Assembly (NCBI GenBank): GCA_009774145.1
Contig: VSND01000047.1
Span: forward strand, 1 to 33,347
Direction of reading: 5' to 3'
Source: Lachnospiraceae bacterium
Lineage (GTDB): Bacteria > Bacillota > Clostridia > Lachnospirales > Lachnospiraceae
Length of the DNA stretch: 33,347 bases
Shown piece after piece: positions 1-5,315 of the stretch. The notes under the pieces are model-generated. The model ran no database searches, had not been told where the DNA came from, and saw only the letters and a program-made list of their open reading frames with translations. Within the stretch, counting starts at the first letter, position 1. Each line of letters starts with the position of its first letter. The translations under genes were made by a program, and so were the position numbers.

Positions 1-401
1 TTGTATTTGAGATTCGCGTGTCTCTCAAATATCATCAGGGTACTTTTTCCTTTTAAATACCCCACAAAATCTGACACGCCAAACTTTACAAAGGGCGAAA
101 ACAGACCGTGAAACGGGCTGCTGACAACAAATAAAGGCTGAGTATCAAGCACCGGGAAAGTGCGAGATATTCAGCCTGTTTTGTTGTCCGGGGTTTCCAA
201 AGGGGCTTGCCCCTTGGCACACGACTTTGCTTGCAAAGTGTAGTGTGTTATACGCTCTGTCGGCGTTGCTGCGAAAATGCGGTTGCCGCCGGGGTGGGCA
301 AGTACATTTGAAGTGGCATGTGATTGCGTGGCGTGAAGCCGCAAGCTCAGGGCTGGTTTCATCAGCAGACAGATTTTTCTCTCAAAATTGAAATGGGCGG
401 G
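1..401. other. ICE-associated non-coding stretch
   Basis: I see no convincing gene here. An open frame on the minus strand across 171-443 has no family resemblance that I recognise and ends inside the direct repeat at 405, so I do not call it. The stretch holds a hairpin at 135-177, a short hairpin around 198-218 (CCAAAGGGG / CCCCTTGG) and another around 223-239 (ACTTTGC / GCAAAGT). Its base composition is richer in G+C than the immunity-like gene to its right. Confidence 0.4.
135..177. terminator. Hairpin, possible bidirectional terminator
   Basis: Arms at 135-146 and 166-177 pair over 12 positions with one mismatch. A smaller GCAC/GTGC stem lies inside the loop. T-rich sequence follows on both strands (TGTTTTGTTG on plus, TTATTTGTTG on minus). 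It would end the minus-strand cassette transcript coming from 877-551. The call rests on structure only. Confidence 0.35.
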
Positions 402-404
402 AAA

Positions 405-542
405 CCATTTTAGGGCTTTCCCGCCTTGATTGCCCATCAGCAAAGACGGGCGAGACTGTCAACGGCGGCTCATGAAATGCGTCGTTCATCTTGACCGTTG
501 ACTGGCTCAGCTGGCTTTGCTATCTCCACGATAGATGGGAAT
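405..542. repeat. 138-bp direct repeat, copy A
   Basis: This copy aligns without gaps to 982-1119 (offset 577) with scattered substitutions, mostly in the middle and at the far end. Both begin CCATTTTAGGGCTTTCCCGC and contain CGTTCATCTTGACCGTTGAC. Each copy sits immediately downstream, in gene orientation, of an immunity-like gene on the minus strand, so it acts as the 3' boundary of a cassette. Confidence 0.85.
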
Positions 543-550
543 TGTCTCAA

Positions 551-877
551 TCAAAATAATATTGGCTTATCATAAATGAACCTGTTGATTTCTTGAAGAA
601 AGTAATCACAATCTATGACAATTCCAAAGTCCCACAACTCATCATCTTCTCCAACCAATATACATACATGGTTTTTTTCTTCATCACATGCCCAAAACAC
701 TGTTGCTCCTGCACTAATTCCAGCTTCTATTGTTTTTCTCGCCACCCAGTCAGTACTATAAATATTAGATAATGTAACTATATTTTCTACGATTAAATTC
801 TTGATGTTTAATTCAAAATTAGTATCTTGAATTTTAATTTGGAGTTTACCATCATTATCTATTATTGAGATTTTCAA
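551..877 (-). CDS. Small acidic protein, candidate orphan immunity protein
   Basis: A 108-aa protein with no signal peptide or membrane segment. It is acidic, with a central W-A-C-D-E-E-K and a D-D-E-L-W-D-F-G stretch typical of small immunity proteins, but I do not recognise a named family. The start is TTG at 877, behind a GGAGGAGGG ribosome binding site, so the frame is well supported although the codon is unusual. It is flanked by the shared leader (895-906) and by direct repeat A (405-542), and has no toxin gene next to it. The A+T content is much higher than in the flanking ICE sequence, which suggests separate acquisition. The immunity role is inferred from the context and the size, not from a recognised domain. 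Confidence 0.6.
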   Translation of the reverse strand: MKISIIDNDGKLQIKIQDTNFELNIKNLIVENIVTLSNIYSTDWVARKTIEAGISAGATVFWACDEEKNHVCILVGEDDELWDFGIVIDCDYFLQEINRFIYDKPILF

Positions 878-894
878 TTCCCTTTTCCCTCCTC

Positions 895-906
895 CAATTC
901 CGATTT
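895..906 (-). repeat. Cassette leader motif 1 (AAATCGGAATTG)
   Basis: Read on the minus strand, AAATCGGAATTG lies just upstream of the ribosome binding site of the 877-551 gene. Near-identical copies lie at 1452-1464, 2697-2710 and 3019-3030, each directly upstream of another immunity-like gene. Confidence 0.6.
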
Positions 907-915
907 ATCGTTCCC

Positions 916-984
916 CTATTTTCTTCCTCTCTGTGGGTTTGGATTTTTTAGCAAGTCCCACTTCTCTGAAATCCCTTTAAGCCA
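916..984 (-). pseudogene. Duplicated 3' end of the ICE gene at 1474-1758
   Basis: In minus-strand frame this encodes W-L-K-G-I-S-E-K-W-D-L-L-K-N-P-N-P-Q-R-G-R-K followed by a TAG stop. The intact gene at 1758-1474 ends with the related tail W-L-K-K-I-A-Q-K-S-D followed by the same L-L-K-N-P-N-P-Q-R-G-R-K. No start exists for this copy; upstream it runs straight into direct repeat B. It shows that the 877-551 cassette was joined to a second copy of this gene's 3' end, a footprint of recombination at a repeated site. Confidence 0.75.
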
Positions 985-1119
985 TTTTAGGGCTTTCCCG
1001 CCTTGATTGCCCATTAGCAAAGGCGGGCGGGACTGTCAACGGCGGTGCATTTATGCGCCGTTCATCTTGACCGTTGACTGGCTCAGCTGGATTTGCTATC
1101 TCCCTCGATAAATGGGAAT
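982..1119. repeat. 138-bp direct repeat, copy B
   Basis: Homologous to 405-542. In minus-strand orientation it follows the DUF6881-like gene (1435-1121) and precedes the duplicated gene tail at 984-916. The arrangement of gene tail, leader, immunity-like gene and repeat is therefore present twice in tandem, with different immunity-like genes in the two units. Confidence 0.85.
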
Positions 1120-1120
1120 G

Positions 1121-1435
1121 TTAAGTAGCCGTTAGGCTTTCGTTATAAATTCCTGTATTCCATATCTCGTCAAATTTATCTTTAGAAATAATAGTTGCAT
1201 AAAAGCCCTCTCCCCAAACCTTTTCGTTTAATTCATCAACGGTTGGAATTGGACACACTTCTACAACATCACAATATAGGTCATTATAAAACTTTACTGT
1301 CCTGTCTACAAAAATTTCTATCGCTCTTAGGGCAAAACGGTCATCATTCACATCGACTTCATAAAAATATACCATCGGCATATCATCAGATTCGTATTCC
1401 ATAAATAGCTGTATATACTCAATATTCCTTTCCAT
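1121..1435 (-). CDS. DUF6881-like small protein, candidate immunity protein
   Basis: About 104 aa. The start chosen is ATG at 1435, preceded by TGAGGTAATT at ribosome-binding distance; the frame stays open upstream, but that part overlaps the 3' end of the 1758-1474 gene. The N-terminal half (I-E-Y-I-Q-L-F-M-E-Y, then F-Y-E-V-D-V-N-D-D-R-F-A-L-R-A-I-E-I-F-V-D-R) matches the pattern of DUF6881-type proteins, which are found in polymorphic-toxin immunity arrays. No toxin gene is adjacent. The leader motif at 1452-1464 and repeat B at 982-1119 bound the cassette. The family call is from memory of the pattern and is moderately sure; the immunity role is inference. Confidence 0.65.
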   Translation of the reverse strand: MERNIEYIQLFMEYESDDMPMVYFYEVDVNDDRFALRAIEIFVDRTVKFYNDLYCDVVEVCPIPTVDELNEKVWGEGFYATIISKDKFDEIWNTGIYNESLTAT

Positions 1436-1451
1436 GATAATTACCTCATAG

Positions 1452-1464
1452 CAACTCCCGATTT
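1452..1464 (-). repeat. Cassette leader motif 2 (AAATCGGGAGTTG)
   Basis: A variant of the shared leader, directly upstream of the 1435-1121 gene and just after the stop codon of the 1758-1474 gene. The equivalent position is used by leader 1 after the duplicated tail at 984-916. Confidence 0.55.
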
Positions 1465-1473
1465 GTCGCTCTC

Positions 1474-1758
1474 TTACTTCCTCCCCCGCTGTGGGTTTGG
1501 ATTTTTCAGCAAGTCCGACTTCTGTGCAATCTTTTTCAGCCACTTCTTTTCTTCTTCGGACAGCTTCTTCAAATTCAATTTGAGCCGCTTACAGATAAAC
1601 GCCAAAGTCGCTTGCTCTGGGTCGCTGTCTGGGCTGGCAGCTTCGTCAACGGTCTGCAAGAAATCTTCCAGTGGGTTATCCTCCGGGACGCTGAAAAAAT
1701 CGTCCTTATGTGCTTCCCGCAGGTCAAGAGCTATCTTGTTTATGTCCTGCTGTATCAC
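1474..1758 (-). CDS. ICE-associated small hypothetical protein
   Basis: A 94-aa, charged, probably helical protein with a Lys/Glu-rich centre (L-K-K-L-S-E-E-E-K-K-W-L-K-K) and a basic tail ending P-Q-R-G-R-K. It starts with GTG at 1758, only 6 bases after the stop of the XRE regulator gene and without a good ribosome binding site of its own, so translational coupling to the regulator is likely. Small genes of this type sit next to XRE regulators in many Firmicute conjugative elements; a function is not known to me. Its 3' end is duplicated at 984-916, which makes it a recombination hot spot for the cassettes. Confidence 0.65.
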   Translation of the reverse strand: MIQQDINKIALDLREAHKDDFFSVPEDNPLEDFLQTVDEAASPDSDPEQATLAFICKRLKLNLKKLSEEEKKWLKKIAQKSDLLKNPNPQRGRK

Positions 1759-1764
1759 ATAGCG

Positions 1765-2274
1765 TCAAAAACTGTCATCATCAATATGGGCGGCGATAAG
1801 CTGTCTTAACTGCGGGTCGGTCAAGCCGGGATTGTGCTGCTTCATAATGGTTGCGCTTACAGCGTCCACAATGGCGTTTGCACTCTGTACCTGTTTTCCC
1901 GCCACGCCGTTCACATAGGTTTCAAGGTCAGCCATCAGCCGGGGGAAATCCGGGTGTACTGCCAGCTCACACAAGAGGGAATTATCTATCAGCCCGCTTT
2001 TCAATAGTTCAATCATATCATCACTCAAATGCAGGTCTGCAAGATCAGCGTTTGGGTGATTTCTTGTTTGGGACAGTCCCAGCAGATAATCGGCGGTCAC
2101 GCCGTAAAACTTCGCCAGCTTGATAATGGCATAATGGCTGATGTCCTTGAAGTCTTTTGCTTCATAGCTGCCCAGTGCAGACTTGGAGAGATTTACCTGT
2201 TCCTCAAGCTGCTCCAGCGTCAGCCCACGCTCCACACGCAGGTCTTTCAATCGTTCTTGTATAGATAGTTCCAT
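1765..2274 (-). CDS. XRE-family helix-turn-helix transcriptional regulator
   Basis: A 169-aa protein. Residues about 8-65 form an XRE/Cro helix-turn-helix domain (R-L-K-D-L-R-V-E-R-G-L-T-L-E-Q-L-E-E, then S-K-S-A-L-G-S-Y-E and F-Y-G-V-T-A-D-Y-L-L-G-L). The helical C-terminal half probably dimerises or senses a partner. The start is ATG at 2274 with GGAGGGAG a few bases upstream. Such regulators control excision and transfer genes of conjugative elements; the target cannot be read from this window. It is followed by the 1758-1474 gene with a 6-base gap. Two immunity-like genes lie upstream in the same direction and may be cotranscribed. Confidence 0.9.
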   Translation of the reverse strand: MELSIQERLKDLRVERGLTLEQLEEQVNLSKSALGSYEAKDFKDISHYAIIKLAKFYGVTADYLLGLSQTRNHPNADLADLHLSDDMIELLKSGLIDNSLLCELAVHPDFPRLMADLETYVNGVAGKQVQSANAIVDAVSATIMKQHNPGLTDPQLRQLIAAHIDDDSF

Positions 2275-2326
2275 GCTCTCCCTCCTTGTCTGCTTGATAA
2301 TAAATAGAAAGTTATAGGATTGAATT

Positions 2327-2680
2327 TTAGTCTAATTCAGCCCGGCTAAATAAGTCTAAAATAAAAGGCTTATCCTCACAGGCTTTTTTGAAGCGAAGAA
2401 TAAAATCTGCCAGTGCATCTTTATCTTTTGAATAGACACAGAACATACTACCCTCTGGGTCAAAACCTATTTTTTCTTGTAAATCCGAACACTGTTCGTC
2501 CAGAAACACTTGTGCTAAACTTCCCCAATCATAACCGCTTCCTTCAAAACCTTCATCTTCACGAGTATCAAAAATCTCTTGCAGATACTCTCCCACATTT
2601 AGGCAGACGGAAGCACTTTCTTCATGCTCAACCCAGAAAAACGGTGTAATTTCTTTTTCAAATTCTTTTGTGATTTTCAT
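2327..2680 (-). CDS. Imm51-like immunity protein
   Basis: A 117-aa acidic cytoplasmic protein. The core F-E-G-S-G-Y-D-W-G-S-L-A-Q-V-F-L, then F-D-P-E-G-S-M-F-C-V-Y-S-K-D-K and K-A-C-E-D-K, matches the pattern I know for the Imm51 family of polymorphic-toxin immunity proteins. Imm51 proteins neutralise nuclease toxins delivered by neighbours. The start is ATG at 2680 behind AAAGGAG. No toxin is encoded nearby, so this is an orphan immunity gene. The leader motif at 2697-2710 separates it from the gene at 2999-2721. The family assignment is from recall of the conserved motif, without a search. Confidence 0.8.
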   Translation of the reverse strand: MKITKEFEKEITPFFWVEHEESASVCLNVGEYLQEIFDTREDEGFEGSGYDWGSLAQVFLDEQCSDLQEKIGFDPEGSMFCVYSKDKDALADFILRFKKACEDKPFILDLFSRAELD

Positions 2681-2696
2681 ATCTTTGTACTCCTTT

Positions 2697-2710
2697 CAAA
2701 TTTCCGATTT
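2697..2710 (-). repeat. Cassette leader motif 3 (AAATCGGAAATTTG)
   Basis: A copy of the shared leader that runs directly into the AAAGGAG ribosome binding site of the Imm51-like gene. Confidence 0.55.
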
Positions 2711-2720
2711 GTTGCATCAT

Positions 2721-2999
2721 TTATTCATGTTCGGCTGTGATGCTCAGCTCAATTTCATCATCACTGTAAATTAAATGAAGTCCTTTTCTATCGAAGTGTA
2801 GTTCAATGTCATGATATTTTAGTATCAACGGTTTTCCACTAACTCTCATTGTAGACACATCATCTGGTTGTCCCAAAATTTCTATTACTTCGTCCTGTGA
2901 CATACCAAATTTCAATGGCAAAATATCTCTCGTTTTAATTGCATGATTTTTCCAAATGTTGAAATTAAATGTTTTATGCTTGTTCATCCGCTTACACAT
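2721..2999 (-). CDS. BamE/SmpA-fold-like small protein, candidate immunity protein
   Basis: About 92 aa. The motif L-K-F-G-M-S-Q-D-E-V-I-E-I-L-G-Q-P-D is the signature seen at the start of BamE/SmpA-like folds, and it is followed by a beta-rich part (L-K-Y-H-D-I-E-L-H-F-D). There is no lipobox or signal peptide, so it is not an outer-membrane BamE; in Firmicutes this fold turns up in small toxin-island proteins. The start is uncertain: ATG at 2999 or the ATG at 2987, neither with a strong ribosome binding site. The leader at 3019-3030 lies upstream. The immunity role is inferred from its place among three other candidates. Confidence 0.55.
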   Translation of the reverse strand: MCKRMNKHKTFNFNIWKNHAIKTRDILPLKFGMSQDEVIEILGQPDDVSTMRVSGKPLILKYHDIELHFDRKGLHLIYSDDEIELSITAEHE

Positions 3000-3018
3000 C
3001 CACTCGAATTTTCATTCT

Positions 3019-3030
3019 CAATTCCGATTT
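3019..3030 (-). repeat. Cassette leader motif 4 (AAATCGGAATTG)
   Basis: Identical to leader motif 1 over 12 bases and placed upstream of the 2999-2721 gene. It is the rightmost copy and may mark the outer end of the cassette array. Confidence 0.55.
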
Positions 3031-3179
3031 CCTGTTCTGTTTCTTCCATTTTACCACAATTCCGAGAACTTGGAAATAGGGAGATTTCAGGGCTGATTTC
3101 CGACCTTATGGATATACGGGGCGGGCGGTCTTTTAGGTGTAGACTTAAGGTAGTTCATCGATGAGCCGCACCTTGAAAA

Positions 3180-3368
3180 ATGAATGACCGTCCGAAAAGG
3201 AATACCCCGGCAGGGGAAGCACCGCAAGGAGCCACTTCGGGACAAAATGTCCCGAAGTCCGGGGAGCGTGCCAACGCCGAAACACGCCGCAGGAATGGGG
3301 CAGGAAGCCTTTTCGGGGAGAACGGCAAAGGAAAAATGGAGGGAACACATGAGAGAGAACCCATATAA
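3180..3368 (+). CDS. Small ICE ORF of unknown function, doubtful
   Basis: A 62-aa Gly/Arg/Glu-rich, low-complexity protein. It overlaps the next gene by 20 bases, and its frame spans the perfect inverted repeat at 3234-3258. There is no good ribosome binding site before ATG 3180, and a stop lies just two codons upstream. It may be a real small mobile-element gene or only open frame over a non-coding transfer-origin region. I recognise no family. Confidence 0.3.
   Translation: MNDRPKRNTPAGEAPQGATSGQNVPKSGERANAETRRRNGAGSLFGENGKGKMEGTHEREPI
3234..3258. repeat. Perfect inverted repeat with 11-bp arms
   Basis: ACTTCGGGACA and TGTCCCGAAGT are separated by AAA. There is no T-run after it, so it is not a classical terminator. 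Its place ahead of the ICE VLP gene makes a transfer-origin hairpin or a protein-binding operator plausible, but I cannot tell which. Confidence 0.7.
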
Positions 3369-3762
3369 ACGACTGCCGCCCATAGAGCGCAAGCCGGACG
3401 GCTCCCTTTACCGCATGACACCGGCACAGAGGAAACAGGCAAACGCCCTGATCCGCCGGGAGTGCTGCTGTTATGAGGACGGGAACTGTATGCTCCTTGA
3501 CGATGGGGACACCCACACCTGCCCGCAGACGGTTTCTTTCTCGGTCTGCTGTAAGTGGTTCCGCTGGTCGGTCTTGCCGCAAATCGGAACGCTGGAAACA
3601 GAGATTTTCCGGGATAAGGAGCTAAAACGCTGTGCGGTCTGCGGCAGAGTGTTCGTCCCAAAGTCCAACCGAGGGAAATACTGTCCCGACTGCGCCGCCA
3701 GAGTTCACAGGCGGCAGAAAACAGAAAGTGAACGGAAAAGGAGGTCTTATGTGGACAGTTAG
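3349..3762 (+). CDS. Cysteine-rich VLP-type protein of a conjugative element
   Basis: About 137 aa. The start is taken at ATG 3349, with GGAGGG six bases upstream; the frame is open further upstream to 3184 but without a ribosome binding site. The protein begins basic (R-E-N-P-Y-K-R-L-P-P), then has E-C-C-C-Y-E-D-G-N-C and C-P-Q-T-V-S-F-S-V-C-C-K-W-F. The C-terminal half has a zinc-ribbon-like C-A-V-C-G ... Y-C-P-D-C-A and ends with a basic tail. This matches the cysteine-rich VLP proteins that recur in Firmicute integrative elements. Their job is unknown, though the zinc-binding pattern and the basic tail suggest nucleic-acid contact. Its presence supports an ICE origin for region 1. Confidence 0.8.
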   Translation: MRENPYKRLPPIERKPDGSLYRMTPAQRKQANALIRRECCCYEDGNCMLLDDGDTHTCPQTVSFSVCCKWFRWSVLPQIGTLETEIFRDKELKRCAVCGRVFVPKSNRGKYCPDCAARVHRRQKTESERKRRSYVDS

Positions 3763-3873
3763 GAGCTGAAAAGTCCTTGATTTACAAGGCTTTGCAAGCA
3801 CAGAACAGGGGCGGGCAATAGAAACTACCGTCTGCCCCCGGAAACGGGCTTCTAACCGTCCACAAAACACGAT

Positions 3874-4269
3874 ATGACAAACACCATTTATATCCATCAG
3901 CCGGAAAAGGCAGTCAGCTTTACCCGGCTTCCCAATTTTCTTTTTGAAGCTCCTACATTCACGCCCCTGTCCAACGAAGCAAAGGTACTGTATGCCTTTA
4001 TCCTGCGCCGGACAGACCTGTCCCGGAAAAACGGATGGGCGGACGAATATGGGCGCATTTACCTGTACTATCCCATCAACGAGGTGGTGGAGCTGCTCCA
4101 CTGTGGACGGCAGAAAGCGGTCAACACCCTTCGGGAGCTGCAATATGCGGAACTGATTGACATTAAGAAGCAGGGCTGTGGAAAACCCAACCGCATTTAC
4201 CCAAAATCCTATGAAGCGGTTCCAAACACCGACTTCAAGAAATCCCGTTCTGGTACGCCGGAGAGTTGA
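3874..4269 (+). pseudogene. Truncated RepA_N-type replication initiator
   Basis: Residues about 15-110 match the RepA N-terminal (RepA_N) domain: F-T-R-L-P-N-F-L-F-E-A-P, S-N-E-A-K-V-L-Y-A-F-I-L-R-R, G-R-I-Y-L-Y-Y-P-I-N-E-V-V and N-R-I-Y-P-K-S-Y. The winged-helix part binds iteron DNA at the origin of conjugative elements. The reading frame stops at 131 aa, whereas intact members are clearly longer. After the stop, other frames up to about 4340 still read Y-D-N-Q-S-S and K-Y-E-N-Q-T, which look like the repeats found after this domain, so I read a frameshifted and then deleted gene. No ribosome binding site stands out before ATG 3874. Confidence 0.75.
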
Positions 4270-4394
4270 AAACCACACTCATGGAGTACGATAATCAATC
4301 CTCTTGAAGTACGAAAACCAGACGGTATATAGAAATACAAAGATAAAAATATTGATTTCAGGAGAACCGCGGCCTTCAGATGGGAGGGATGTAG

Positions 4395-5186
4395 ATGTAT
4401 GTAACGATTGTGGCAACAAAATATGGAAACTGTCCGGAATACCAGGGGGCGGAACTGAAGGTGCCTGCCACCAGAGAGGCCATACAGGACGCCATGGACC
4501 GGGCAAGGGCACAGGGGGATGAAGCGTACCGGATGATCACCTTCCGTGACTGGCCATCCTTTCTGCGGGAGCGTCTTTCCAAAATCGAAACGGATATACA
4601 GGAGGTGAACTTCCTTGCCAGCCGGGTCGACGGGATGAATCAGGAGGGACTGTCACAGTATGAAGGAGTCCTGGCCTGCATCGAAACCGAGCGCGAAGGG
4701 CAGGAATGTTCCATCAAAGACCTGATCAATGCCTCCTATAACATGGAGCGTTTTGAACTGATGCCGGGGGTCGTAACGGATCTGGCATTTGTCAGCCTGC
4801 GGTTTTTCTGTGGTGGTTATCATGCGGACAGTTATTCCAGATGTTTTTTTTCTTTTGCCTTGACGAATGCTCTTTGCCTTGGGGCATCCGGATGGATTGC
4901 CAAACACGAGAATATTATCTCCGGGCTGTTTTTTCTGGCCGCAGTATTGTTGTGGCTGTGTATTTTTAAAATGGCTCCTTTAGAGCATGAGAACAGACCT
5001 TTTACAGATAAAGAAAAACTCCGTTTCAGAAAAAGGAGTATCCAGATTTATGGTTTCTGGATCGTAATCGGAATCGTCTTATGGATGACGCATCTGATAC
5101 AGATGGAGGCCAGTCTCATAAGTACATTCATAGCAGTAGCAATTTTAATGATAGGAGGAAAAAGCCATGAAAAAAGAAATGCTTAA
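4395..5186 (+). CDS. ArdA-like/AgrB fusion protein
   Basis: A 263-aa chimera. Residues 1 to about 127 resemble the ArdA-like antirestriction proteins of Firmicute ICEs (M-Y-V-T-I-V-A-T-K-Y-G-N at the start, I-Q-E-V-N-F-L-A-S-R near 70, C-S-I-K-D-L-I-N-A-S-Y-N near 112). From about 128 on it is an AgrB-type membrane peptidase with R-F-F-C-G-G-Y-H-A-D-S-Y-S-R-C-F; the H and C seven residues apart correspond to the catalytic His77/Cys84 pair of AgrB. Four or so hydrophobic segments follow. The AgrB N-terminus (roughly 60-70 residues) is missing. ATG 4395 follows GGGAGGG. The join near 4780 is in frame and looks like an element-chromosome junction. Whether the fused protease still processes AgrD is unknown. 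The end overlaps the agrD-like gene by 20 bases. Confidence 0.75.
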   Translation: MYVTIVATKYGNCPEYQGAELKVPATREAIQDAMDRARAQGDEAYRMITFRDWPSFLRERLSKIETDIQEVNFLASRVDGMNQEGLSQYEGVLACIETEREGQECSIKDLINASYNMERFELMPGVVTDLAFVSLRFFCGGYHADSYSRCFFSFALTNALCLGASGWIAKHENIISGLFFLAAVLLWLCIFKMAPLEHENRPFTDKEKLRFRKRSIQIYGFWIVIGIVLWMTHLIQMEASLISTFIAVAILMIGGKSHEKRNA

Positions 5187-5286
5187 GCTTCTTGTAAAGG
5201 TAGCGGGAAATGCTGCGAAAAGAGCTGATGGCCGGGCATCCGAGTTTGGAATGCATCAGCCGAAGAAGCCTGTGAAAAAGCAGTAA
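5167..5286 (+). CDS. agrD: AgrD-like cyclic lactone autoinducer precursor
   Basis: A 39-aa peptide with an amphipathic basic N-terminus (M-K-K-E-M-L-K-L-L-V-K-V), a middle A-A-K-R-A-D-G-R-A-S, then S-E-F-G-M-H-Q-P-K-K-P and a charged tail. This is the layout of AgrD-type precursors in clostridia: membrane-binding leader, short core, and a Pro-containing C-terminal recognition tail cut by AgrB. The core has no Cys, so ring closure would use a serine as a lactone. AGGAGG lies seven bases before ATG 5167, inside the end of the AgrB-like frame. No agrC or agrA is in the window. It sits 29 bases before the injection-system genes, which makes quorum control an attractive but untested idea. Confidence 0.8.
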   Translation: MKKEMLKLLVKVAGNAAKRADGRASEFGMHQPKKPVKKQ

Positions 5287-5315
5287 ACAAAAACGAATGA
5301 GGGGGTGAAAAAGAA

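Noticed and set aside
171..443. Minus-strand open frame of 90 codons in the left non-coding region
   Set aside because: Its first codons lie in the direct repeat, it crosses several hairpins and shows no recognisable domain; it looks like chance open frame in a G+C-richer stretch.
3087..3661. Several overlapping minus-strand frames opposite the VLP gene
   Set aside because: They are Pro/Arg/Cys-rich chance frames without ribosome binding sites, and the plus-strand protein has conserved cysteine motifs.
5167..5286. Reading the 39-aa peptide as a lantibiotic or other bacteriocin precursor
   Set aside because: The AgrB-like protease directly upstream and the leader-core-tail order fit AgrD; there is no Cys-rich core and no lanthionine synthetase.
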